Source of the DNA: JBBIRM01 sp037441765
GTDB lineage: Bacteria > Desulfobacterota > BSN033 > UBA1163
DNA length: 22,820 bases
Assembly: GCA_037441765.1 (NCBI GenBank)
Contig: JBBIRM010000029.1
Span: 1 to 22,820, forward strand
Direction of reading: 5' to 3'
Positions 16,220 to 22,347 of the stretch are shown here, one piece after another (position 1 is the stretch's first letter; every line of letters begins with the position of its first letter). The translations under genes were made by a program, and so were the position numbers. The notes under the pieces are model-generated. The model was not told where the DNA came from, did not search any database, and saw only the letters and a list, made by a program, of their open reading frames with translations.

Positions 16220-16567
16220 TTATTTTTTAAAAATCCTCTCAATCTCGACTTCTTTTCCAAAGGTTTCAGGGATGGTTTTCTTAAGTTTTTCAAATTCTTC
16301 TTCTGTTTCAAACTCTACAACAAGTTCTTTGTCATCCAGAACCTTAAGCCTTCCAAAACGGTTAACCATGTCAATGACCTTTGTTGGATCAACAGTGATC
16401 CATCCCTTCATCCGACGAACCAATTCTTCCCCATTAAATGATCTTTCTATAATGAGTTCAACCTTCCTTTCTTTTGCTTCCCATCCAATAATAGCAGGTT
16501 GAACGATAAAAGGGGTAACAGGATCGTGCATTGCCGAACAACGAAACCAAATTTTTGCTCGAATCAT
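16220..16567 (-). CDS. Unrecognised 115-aa protein
   Basis: I do not recognise this family. The protein begins MIRAKIWFRCSAMHD and is predicted to be soluble and mixed alpha/beta, with charged helices toward the C-terminus (EFETEEEFEKLKKTIPETFG) and no signal peptide or membrane segment. It has one cysteine near the start (C10) and no obvious catalytic motif. The start at 16567 is chosen because GGGAGG lies seven bases upstream; the longer frame would begin with a TTG inside that site. It has its own near-consensus promoter and a short leader, and is transcribed toward the second liv operon. A small ligand-binding or regulatory role is possible but not shown. Confidence 0.75.
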   Translation of the reverse strand: MIRAKIWFRCSAMHDPVTPFIVQPAIIGWEAKERKVELIIERSFNGEELVRRMKGWITVDPTKVIDMVNRFGRLKVLDDKELVVEFETEEEFEKLKKTIPETFGKEVEIERIFKK

Positions 16568-16574
16568 TTGAACG

Positions 16575-16580
16575 CCTCCC
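16575..16580 (-). promoter_or_regulatory. Ribosome binding site of the 115-aa gene
   Basis: On the - strand GGGAGG lies seven bases before the ATG at 16567. A strong site this close decides the start against the upstream TTG at 16582. Confidence 0.7.
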
Positions 16581-16626
16581 AAGAAGTGGTAATTTAAGAT
16601 TGTCTTTTAAGAATAATCAACATCTT

Positions 16627-16655
16627 TTTATATTTTTATTTAGATATGTTGTCAA
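16627..16655 (-). promoter_or_regulatory. Near-consensus promoter of the 115-aa gene
   Basis: On the - strand TTGACA (16655-16650), 17 bases and TATAAA (16632-16627) give six of six and five of six matches with ideal spacing. The start of transcription would be near 16620, about 50 bases before the ATG. The -35 lies in the small inverted repeat TTGTC-AA-GACAA, which could be an operator. Confidence 0.72.
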
Positions 16656-16743
16656 GACAATCCGTAACATTTTCATTTGGAGATTTCTAAAAATTCTTGA
16701 AAAGACTGTGTCGTAATTCGAAATAAGAAATGAAAACAAATGA

Positions 16744-16816
16744 GGCAAGGGACAAGCCCTTGCCCTACGTTTGAGATTCGTTTAATTTCTCGTAGGGTAA
16801 GCCCTTGTGGCTTGCC
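16744..16816. repeat. REP-like pair of inverted hairpins
   Basis: The first unit, GGCAAGGG-ACAAG-CCCTTGCC (16744-16764), is a perfect 8-bp hairpin ending in CTACG. The second (16791-16816) begins with CGTAGG and is an imperfect inverted copy, GGTAAGCC-CTTGT-GGCTTGCC. The two units are inverted to each other over about 26 bases and are separated by 21 bases. This is the layout of REP/BIME-type elements, which are usually mobilised by REP-associated transposases. No transposase gene is in the window. Confidence 0.65.
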
Positions 16817-16903
16817 AAACCTCTTGGTGCCCGCATTCGAAGGGTTGGAACCCCACCTCTCCAGTCTTTGGAGGGACTTTTTCAGAAATCTCGTTCGCCA
16901 AAC

Positions 16904-16932
16904 TTGACAAATTTAAAAAACTCTGTTAGGGT
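16904..16932 (+). promoter_or_regulatory. Candidate promoter of the nickel/cobalt transport operon
   Basis: TTGACA at 16904-16909 and TAGGGT at 16927-16932 are separated by 17 bases. The -35 is perfect and the -10 matches three of six positions. It would give a leader of about 140 bases before cbiM. The extended TTGACAAATT is repeated at the promoter of the DUF3842 gene. Confidence 0.5.
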
Positions 16933-16965
16933 TGTTTACAAAATTTTATCTAAAAAATCAGGTAT

Positions 16966-16994
16966 CCCCAATCCGAAGGACTGGGGTTTTGGGG
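16966..16994 (+). promoter_or_regulatory. Leader hairpin with an alternative pairing, upstream of cbiM
   Basis: CCCCAATCC (16966-16974), loop GAA and GGACTGGGG (16978-16986) form a 9-bp-span hairpin with one mismatch. The same CCCCAA can instead pair with TTGGGG at 16989-16994. The loop region CGAAGG (16974-16979) repeats the sequence of the left arm of the downstream terminator and could pair with its right arm (CTTTCG, 17044-17049). This would be a possible antiterminator. Structure is inferred by eye. Confidence 0.4.
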
Positions 16995-17010
16995 AATAAG
17001 GATTAAATTA

Positions 17011-17064
17011 AGCCACGAAGGCTTTTTTCCACTGAAGTGGAAGCTTTCGTGGCTTTTTTATTTT
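17011..17064 (+). terminator. Leader terminator/attenuator in front of cbiM
   Basis: AGCCACGAAGGC (17011-17022) pairs with GCTTTCGTGGCT (17043-17054) through 12 positions including one G-T. An inner stem TTCCAC-TGAA-GTGGAA (17027-17042) tops it, and six T's follow, then ATTTT. This is a textbook intrinsic terminator placed 16 bases before the cbiM start and after its promoter, so it should block or gate expression. The left 11 bases and the right GTGGCTTTTTTATT recur in the leader of the DUF3842 gene. Confidence 0.8.
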
Positions 17065-17079
17065 AATAAGGAATCACCC

Positions 17080-18495
17080 ATGCATATTCCAGATGGATAT
17101 CTTGGGCCAGAGACCTATGGGGGACTTTGGGCAGTTACCGTTCCCTTCTGGTTGATCGCCTCAAGAATACTAAAAGAGAAAGTCAAAGAGGCACATATCC
17201 CATTTCTTGCAATGGCATCCTCCTTCAGTCTTATTGTAATGCTCTTTACTATCCCCTTACCAGGAGGAACAACGGGTCATATTACAGGGATGCCACTCGT
17301 TGCCATTGCACTGGGTCCATGGGCATCGATTCTTTCAGTATCAGTAGCCCTTGTTATCCAGGCCATCCTTTTTGGAGACGGGGGTATCACCACTCTTGGA
17401 GCCAACTGTTTTAACATCGCCATTGCTGGATCATTTATTTCTTATGGAATCTATAGAATTATGGGAGGACCAGATGTGAGTTCCACTAATCAAGAATCCC
17501 CCATTCCCAATATCATAAAAAGTAAACGCCACTTTTTACCAAAATGGTTAGGGGCAGGAATAGCAGGCTATCTGGCTATAAATGTAAGTGCATTGCTGAC
17601 CGCTTTGCAACTTGGACTCCAACCCATTATCCATCAAGGTCAGGGATCCACTCCCTTTTTCCCTTTCCCTCTAAGGGTAACTCTCCCTGCTATATTAATT
17701 CCTCACCTCACCATTGTGGGTGTATTAGAAGGGATCATCACAATGATTGCCTTAAGAGTTCTACAAAAGATTGAGACCGCAAAGAAGAAAACCTTAGGAT
17801 TGGTTGTGATCATTACTGCTCTCTTTAGCCCCCTTTTTATTTTTGGAGAACTAAACGCCCACGAATTCTGGATTGAACAAAGGGGGAAAGAATTTGCATT
17901 AGTCTTTGGTCATGGAACTCATCGAGAGGAATTCGATATGGCAAAAATAAAACATGTAATGGCATTTGATCAAGGAGGAAAACTGATAGATATAAAAAAG
18001 GAGGTTAAGAAAAAGGAAGTTTTACTTCATCCATTAAAAAATCCCTCCCTGATGATTGCCATAATTGATAACGGATATTGGTCTAAGACCATTTATGGGT
18101 GGAGAAACCTTCCTAAAAGGAAGGCTTCAAGGGTCGTAGAAGCCATTAGATCTATGAATTACTCTAAGGCACTTCTTTCATGGGGAAATTGGGTCAGCCA
18201 ACCTCTAAAAGAGGTCTCCCTGGATATCGTTCCCCTAAAAAATCCATTTAGTATGAGAACTGGAGAAATATTTACGATCAAAATCACTTATGAAGGAAGG
18301 CCTCTTGGAGGGATCGATGTTTTTGGGGCAGGCCATAACCTTCTCGGGAGGACAAACACGGAAGGGGAATTCAACCTCCCTCTCGCTCAAGGAAACCAAC
18401 AGATTGTCGTTACCCATAAGGTGGGTTTAAAGGATGATCCTGATGCAGATCATCTTAGTTTGACCACAACATTGACATTTGAGGTTAAGCAATGA
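17080..18495 (+). CDS. cbiM: CbiM/NikM nickel/cobalt ECF-transporter component fused to a periplasmic DUF4198 domain
   Basis: This is the substrate-binding membrane subunit of an energy-coupling-factor Ni/Co importer, 471 aa against about 220 for plain CbiM. Residues 1-230 are the CbiM part: the N-terminus MHIPDGYL supplies the M1/H2 metal ligands, and GGTTGHITG places a histidine at position 67, as reported for NikM. A last hydrophobic segment (about 236-258) ends in LNAHEFW. From H261 on the sequence is hydrophilic and resembles DUF4198 (NikK-like) proteins, with FGHGTHREEFD near residue 280 and a beta-sandwich-like C-terminus. This half should lie in the periplasm. AAGGAA about eight bases upstream sets the ATG. 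The stop overlaps the next gene by 4 bases. Nickel versus cobalt cannot be decided from sequence alone. Confidence 0.88.
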   Translation: MHIPDGYLGPETYGGLWAVTVPFWLIASRILKEKVKEAHIPFLAMASSFSLIVMLFTIPLPGGTTGHITGMPLVAIALGPWASILSVSVALVIQAILFGDGGITTLGANCFNIAIAGSFISYGIYRIMGGPDVSSTNQESPIPNIIKSKRHFLPKWLGAGIAGYLAINVSALLTALQLGLQPIIHQGQGSTPFFPFPLRVTLPAILIPHLTIVGVLEGIITMIALRVLQKIETAKKKTLGLVVIITALFSPLFIFGELNAHEFWIEQRGKEFALVFGHGTHREEFDMAKIKHVMAFDQGGKLIDIKKEVKKKEVLLHPLKNPSLMIAIIDNGYWSKTIYGWRNLPKRKASRVVEAIRSMNYSKALLSWGNWVSQPLKEVSLDIVPLKNPFSMRTGEIFTIKITYEGRPLGGIDVFGAGHNLLGRTNTEGEFNLPLAQGNQQIVVTHKVGLKDDPDADHLSLTTTLTFEVKQ

Positions 18496-18953
18496 GAAAA
18501 AGAGAGTTAATAAGGATATTTATTCTTTTCGTAGTGATGATTTGGGGAGCTGAGGAAAAACTTTATGCTCATACCATTCATTACGAAGTACAACCCAAAG
18601 GTATCTCTGCAAAAATTTTCTATACTCAGACAGACCCAGCAAGTTATTCTGAATATGAAATCTATGGTCCAGGGGATACTGAACCCTACCAAATTGGAAG
18701 AACAAATAGAGCAGGCTTCCTCTCTTTCCTTCCAGATCGACCCGGGACATGGAGAATCAAAATCCTGGGAGAGTCCTCGCATGGTTTTCATGGGATTACA
18801 ATTGAATTAAAAGTGGATAAAGCATTCGATTTAGAGTCTTTTGATAAACCACTGGTAGCAAAGCATACAAAGATAATCGTAGGGATTAGTGTGATTTTCG
18901 GCCTCTTTGGTATCATCTCTCTCTATCTTTCTCGAAAGAAAAAAATTAATTGA
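18492..18953 (+). CDS. Small NikL-like periplasmic protein with C-terminal anchor
   Basis: This 153-aa protein has an N-terminal signal segment (residues 8-20), a possible cleavage site after LYA at residue 26 that would expose H27, a periplasmic beta-rich domain (about 27-120) and one C-terminal membrane span (IIVGISVIFGLFGIISLYLS) followed by KKK. The mature start HTIHYEV is histidine-containing. The size, topology and place between NikM and the ATPase parts fit the NikL/NikN-type accessory subunits of Ni/Co ECF importers, which help metal loading of NikM. The overlap ATGA with cbiM implies coupled translation. Family membership is inferred from topology and context, so the exact family is uncertain. 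Confidence 0.7.
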   Translation: MRKRELIRIFILFVVMIWGAEEKLYAHTIHYEVQPKGISAKIFYTQTDPASYSEYEIYGPGDTEPYQIGRTNRAGFLSFLPDRPGTWRIKILGESSHGFHGITIELKVDKAFDLESFDKPLVAKHTKIIVGISVIFGLFGIISLYLSRKKKIN

Positions 18954-18955
18954 AA

Positions 18956-18959
18956 GGAG
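18956..18959 (+). promoter_or_regulatory. Ribosome binding site fixing the start of the outer-membrane protein gene
   Basis: AAAGGAGA has its GGAG core at 18956-18959, eight bases before ATG at 18968. The longer frame would start at a TTG overlapping the previous stop and would contain this site, so 18968 is preferred. Confidence 0.65.
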
Positions 18960-18967
18960 ATATTGTA

Positions 18968-19951
18968 ATGGAAAGAAGATTAACGGTGGTATCCATATTC
19001 TTGATGTTGATTCTTTTTCCCTTCTGCGGATGGGCTCACCATGGAGGAATCAGCCTGGCCATGGGTCCAGGAACACCCGTTGAGACCAATTCTCCTCTAA
19101 CCCTCCCAAAAGGGGGGATAGTGCTGTCAGGTCGTATAGAATATGTGGAATGGCGGAAATATAGTTTTGCAGAACCAGAGAATAAAGACCATTTTACATT
19201 TTATAGCCTTGGTCTCTCTTACGGAATTACACCGTACCTTACTGGAAGTATTTTCCTTCCTTATAATTTAAAGTCTCAAGACTCCCTGGGGACGAATCGG
19301 GGCATAGGGGATATTAAACTTAGCTTTCAACTTGGTCTGAACTATGATCCTAAAAAGGGATTGGGTCTAAATACTACTGAAGATACCGCTGTTTCTGAAG
19401 GAAGTAAAAAGATTTACCTCTCCCTGATCAGTGGATTTACCGTTCCTACAGGAAAGAATAGGAAAGAACTTGGAGGCGAAATCGATCCTGGAATGCAACC
19501 TGGATTTGGAAGCCCCTCCTTTTCGATTGGGATGGCGGCCTGCCGTGAAATCTTCCATCCTTTTTCGCTCACCCTGGATACCTCTTATGAGATCTTTACA
19601 AGGAGGGAAGGTTTTAAATTCGGAAACGAATGGCGATTAAATCTTGCAGGAGTCTATGGTATTTATAAAAAGGCTGAAAAAATATTATCTCAGGTAGATG
19701 GCATTCTGGAGTTAAACCTCCTTCGAATTGCAAGAGATGAAGAGCATGGAGAAAAACTAAGGGCAACAGGAGGTACAATCCTTTATCTTTCTCCAGGGAT
19801 TCGATTAGGTTCGACTAAATTATGGAATGCCAATCTTGGATTACTGATTAAGTTTCCAATCTGGAAGCATCTCAATGAGAAGAGAGAACAGCAAGGGGCT
19901 GAAGGGCTTGAAAAGTATAGAGGAATTATAACTCTCTCCTTTTTCTTTTAA
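18968..19951 (+). CDS. Outer-membrane beta-barrel protein in the nickel/cobalt operon
   Basis: This 327-aa protein has a Sec signal (MERRLTVVSIFLMLILFP) and a good cleavage site after GWA (residue 23), leaving a mature N-terminus HHGG. The rest is a series of alternating amphipathic strands (for example FYSLGLSYGITPYLTGSIFL and IGDIKLSFQLGLNYD) separated by short turns. It ends in TLSFFF, and a C-terminal phenylalanine is the usual barrel-assembly signal. It resembles the small non-TonB outer-membrane transporters of the MetA-pathway type. No TonB box or plug domain is seen. Sandwiched between NikL-like and cbiQ genes, it is a candidate outer-membrane pore for Ni or Co uptake. That function is inferred from position only. 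Confidence 0.75.
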   Translation: MERRLTVVSIFLMLILFPFCGWAHHGGISLAMGPGTPVETNSPLTLPKGGIVLSGRIEYVEWRKYSFAEPENKDHFTFYSLGLSYGITPYLTGSIFLPYNLKSQDSLGTNRGIGDIKLSFQLGLNYDPKKGLGLNTTEDTAVSEGSKKIYLSLISGFTVPTGKNRKELGGEIDPGMQPGFGSPSFSIGMAACREIFHPFSLTLDTSYEIFTRREGFKFGNEWRLNLAGVYGIYKKAEKILSQVDGILELNLLRIARDEEHGEKLRATGGTILYLSPGIRLGSTKLWNANLGLLIKFPIWKHLNEKREQQGAEGLEKYRGIITLSFFF

Positions 19952-19962
19952 GTGATTCCTTC

Positions 19963-20886
19963 ATGAAAGAACAGATCCCTGCCTTTCTTGTTGAAAAAGG
20001 GGATATCAAACCTCCGAAACTGAAAAAGGGGCTACCTCCTTCCTATCTGGACAGGAGCATTCAGTCCCTCTCAAAGATTATCTGGACATGTTATATTGAA
20101 TGGGAAACGGCCTCGCAGGAAGGTTTATTTCAGAGGATTGATTCGAGGATAAAAATCTTTTTTTTAATCTATTTTATTGTCATTGTGAGCCTATTGAAAA
20201 GTCTCCTGCCTGAGGTTATCCTCGGAACATTCCTTATGGTCCTCGTGATTTTCTCAAGGCTCCCTCTTTTTCAATTCTATAAAAAGATTTTTATTGCAGG
20301 GGGAATCTTTGGTTTTCTCATCCCTCTTCCATCTGCACTCAACCTCTTCTCCCCAGGAGAATTCTTGCTTCCCCCTCTCCACCTACCAAAATTTTTAATC
20401 AATTCCGCCTATCCCTTCCCTGAACTCATAGGGATAACTCGTGATGGGCTTTTAGGTGTATTGATGATTGCTTGCCGGGTCATAAACTCTCTTTCAATTA
20501 CCCTATTGATTATTTATACGACCCCTTTCCCTGAGATGATGAGAGGGCTCGTTTTTTTCCGAATTCCTGAGGAAATGGCAATGGTGATCACCCTGAGTTA
20601 TAAGTATGTCTTTCTCTTTGTCAAAATGATTCAAGAGATGTATCTGGCCCGCAAGGCCCGTTATATGGGTGGAGAAAAAGGGTCAGCGATGAGGCCGTGG
20701 GTTGCTGGAAGAATAGTATTTGTCTTCCAACGATCACAAAAGCGATTTGAGGAAGTTTATCGGGCGATGGTTTCAAGAGGATTTACAGGAAAAGCCAAGA
20801 CCACTTTATCTCAGCCTTTTCGCATAAGTGACCTTCTTATTGGAATTTTCATTCTTCTTGCGGGGATTCTATTCCTATCGATATAA
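19963..20886 (+). CDS. cbiQ: ECF-transporter transmembrane component CbiQ
   Basis: This is the T component that couples the two ATPase subunits to CbiM, 307 aa. After a soluble N-terminal extension of about 60 residues (proline- and lysine-rich, EKGDIKPPKLKKG) come several membrane segments beginning near residue 65. The cytoplasmic coupling helices carry the A-R/S-R-G type motifs: YLARKARYM near residue 226 and YRAMVSRGFTG near residue 267. The extension is longer than in most CbiQ proteins and might contact the periplasmic or ATPase partners; its role is unknown. There is no ribosome binding site before ATG 19963, but the previous stop is only 11 bases away. The cbiO frame starts within 10 bases. 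Confidence 0.85.
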   Translation: MKEQIPAFLVEKGDIKPPKLKKGLPPSYLDRSIQSLSKIIWTCYIEWETASQEGLFQRIDSRIKIFFLIYFIVIVSLLKSLLPEVILGTFLMVLVIFSRLPLFQFYKKIFIAGGIFGFLIPLPSALNLFSPGEFLLPPLHLPKFLINSAYPFPELIGITRDGLLGVLMIACRVINSLSITLLIIYTTPFPEMMRGLVFFRIPEEMAMVITLSYKYVFLFVKMIQEMYLARKARYMGGEKGSAMRPWVAGRIVFVFQRSQKRFEEVYRAMVSRGFTGKAKTTLSQPFRISDLLIGIFILLAGILFLSI

Positions 20887-20894
20887 AAGTGAAT

Positions 20895-21710
20895 ATGTCA
20901 ACAATCTTCAAGGTTGAAGAAGTTACTTTCCAGTATTACCAGAAGTTCACCGCTCTAAAAGAAGTGAGTTTAGAGGTGAAAGAGGGAGAACTTCTGGCTA
21001 TCGTGGGTGCAAATGGAAGCGGAAAATCCACCCTTCTTCAAATCATGGATGGACTGATATACCCGGACAAAGGGAGGGTTTTGTTTAAGGACCTTGAGGT
21101 ATCTGAAAAGAGTTTAAAGGATAAGGAATTCTTAAGAATGTTTCGGGGAAAGGTAGGATATATTTTTCAGGACCCAGATGTCCAACTTTTTTGTCCAACG
21201 GTTTATGAGGAAATGATTTATGGACCTCTCCAGTTTGGGTTGAGCCAAGATGAGGCTCACCAAAGAAGCATTCAAATCCTAAGAATGCTCTCTATTCCCC
21301 ATCTAAAGAACCGCCCATCCTATATGCTTTCGGGAGGAGAAAAAAAGAAAGTGGCTATAGGATCCGTTTTGTCGATGAATCCCGAGGTGATCCTTTTTGA
21401 CGAACCTACCAACGGCCTTGATCCCAGAACACAGGTTTTCCTGGTTAAGCTCCTCCTGACCCTTCATAGGGCAGGAAAAACGATTGTCTTTGCTACCCAC
21501 GACTTAGAACTGGTAGGCGAGATTGCAAGCCGTGTGGCTGTGCTTTCTGAAGATCATCGACTCATCAAGGTGGACGGCCCTGAAAATATCCTTGCTGACC
21601 AAGAATTATTGCTTCAGGTTAACCTTATTCATGAACACGTCCATCGACATGGAGAGATCATTCACCGTCATCTTCATTTCCATCCTCTCCCCCATAAACA
21701 TGAAGAGTAA
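20895..21710 (+). CDS. cbiO: ECF-transporter ATPase CbiO with histidine-rich tail
   Basis: This is the ATP-hydrolysing component of the Ni/Co importer, 271 aa from the ATG (a GTG six bases earlier is also possible). Walker A is GANGSGKST near residue 36, the Q-loop is YIFQDPDVQLF, the signature is MLSGGEKKKV near residue 139 and Walker B is VILFDEPTNGLDP. The switch histidine is in FATHDLELV. The last 25 or so residues hold ten histidines in HxH and HxHxHxH patterns, apparently a metal-binding tail that could store or sense Ni/Co in the cytoplasm. A single CbiO is present, so a homodimer is expected. Upstream sequence gives only a weak ribosome binding site. No strong terminator follows. Confidence 0.93.
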   Translation: MSTIFKVEEVTFQYYQKFTALKEVSLEVKEGELLAIVGANGSGKSTLLQIMDGLIYPDKGRVLFKDLEVSEKSLKDKEFLRMFRGKVGYIFQDPDVQLFCPTVYEEMIYGPLQFGLSQDEAHQRSIQILRMLSIPHLKNRPSYMLSGGEKKKVAIGSVLSMNPEVILFDEPTNGLDPRTQVFLVKLLLTLHRAGKTIVFATHDLELVGEIASRVAVLSEDHRLIKVDGPENILADQELLLQVNLIHEHVHRHGEIIHRHLHFHPLPHKHEE

Positions 21711-21769
21711 TTAAATTATTACGTGATTAGGTCTTTCAAGGACTTTCTCAGGACTCTCTTAAAAATTAT

Positions 21770-21799
21770 TTGACAAATTCCAATATTCTGATGTATAAG
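21770..21799 (+). promoter_or_regulatory. Promoter of the DUF3842-cooT unit
   Basis: TTGACA at 21770-21775 and TATAAG at 21794-21799 are separated by 18 bases, with matches of six and five out of six. Transcription would begin near 21806, right at the first bases of the following hairpin. The stretch TTGACAAATT is shared with the promoter before cbiM. Confidence 0.75.
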
Positions 21800-21804
21800 A
21801 AATT

Positions 21805-21856
21805 AGCCACGAAGGTTATGCCTCTCAGGAAGGGAGGCAAAGGTGGCTTTTTTATT
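21805..21856 (+). terminator. Leader hairpin with T-run in front of the DUF3842 gene
   Basis: AGCCAC (21805-21810) pairs with GTGGCT (21843-21848). An inner stem TGCCTCTC-AGGAA-GGGAGGCA (21819-21839) adds eight pairs including one G-T. The two stems are joined by a GAAGGTTA/AAAG internal loop. Six T's and ATT follow. It begins at the predicted transcription start and ends nine bases before the ATG, so it may terminate a tiny RNA or hide the start region. The left AGCCACGAAGG and right GTGGCTTTTTTATT match the cbiM leader. Confidence 0.7.
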
Positions 21857-21864
21857 AACAGGAT

Positions 21865-22293
21865 ATGGATAAAAGAAGAAAGACGATTGCAGTAATAGAT
21901 GGCCAAGGGGGTGGCATTGGGAGTGTGATCATTAAGCGCCTCCGGGAGGCATTTTCGGAAAAGGTGGAGATCATTGCATTGGGAACCAATGCCATGGCCA
22001 CTGGAACGATGTTAAAGGCAGGGGCAAACAAAGGAGCCTCCGGGGAAAATGCTATTGTCCAAACGGTCAAGACTGTTGATATCCTGATCGGACCAATCAA
22101 TATCATTCTCGCCCACTCCATGATGGGAGAGTTGACACCCAAGATGTCTGAGGCAATCTCTTCCTCCCCTGCGATGAAATGCCTCCTTCCACTTAAAGTG
22201 GCAGAGGTTGAAATCATTGGCGCTCCTAAAGAACCCCTTCCCCATTTAGTCGATCAGTTGGTCAAACGAATCGAAGAGATGATCTCAGTTTAA
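21865..22293 (+). CDS. DUF3842 family protein
   Basis: This 142-aa cytoplasmic protein has the N-terminal pattern KTIAVIDGQGGGIGSVI typical of DUF3842, a glycine-rich loop after a first beta strand that suggests nucleotide or cofactor binding. Two further conserved segments are IALGTNAMATGTMLKAGA and IIGAPKEPLPHLVDQLV. The biochemical function is not known. Members often lie beside CooT-type nickel proteins, as here, so a role in nickel handling is a reasonable guess. The ATG at 21865 has only AGGA directly before it and lies nine bases after the T-run of the leader hairpin. A gap of 54 bases separates it from the CooT gene, and both are probably transcribed together. Confidence 0.85.
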   Translation: MDKRRKTIAVIDGQGGGIGSVIIKRLREAFSEKVEIIALGTNAMATGTMLKAGANKGASGENAIVQTVKTVDILIGPINIILAHSMMGELTPKMSEAISSSPAMKCLLPLKVAEVEIIGAPKEPLPHLVDQLVKRIEEMISV

Positions 22294-22347
22294 AATTATA
22301 AAGATCACGAATACATAAAACCGTCACTTTTTAATGGAGGAGAAAAT

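Larger units (their letters stand above)
16656..17079. other. Non-coding stretch between the 115-aa gene and the nickel/cobalt operon
   Basis: This 424-base stretch holds no gene I can support. A 64-codon open frame at 16805-16999 has no ribosome binding site and runs through a repeat and the promoter. Its contents are a REP-like double hairpin (16744-16816), a small inverted repeat GGGTT-GG-AACCC and CTCCA/TGGAG hairpin near 16849-16875 before a short T-run, a promoter (16904-16932), a hairpin at 16966-16986 and the leader terminator at 17011-17064. Confidence 0.6.

Noticed and set aside
16744..16816. CRISPR array
   Set aside because: There are only two units, they are inverted to each other, and there are no regular spacers and no cas genes.
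16805..16999. 64-codon open frame before cbiM
   Set aside because: No ribosome binding site, begins inside the REP-like repeat, and covers the promoter and leader hairpin.
16939..17079. Cobalamin riboswitch in the cbiM leader
   Set aside because: The leader is too short and no B12-box-like segment or four-way core is visible. CCACTG occurs only in the loop of the terminator stem.
21711..21769. Terminator after cbiO
   Set aside because: GTCTT/AAGGAC gives only five weak pairs with a three-base loop and no clean T-run, so I cannot support a terminator here.
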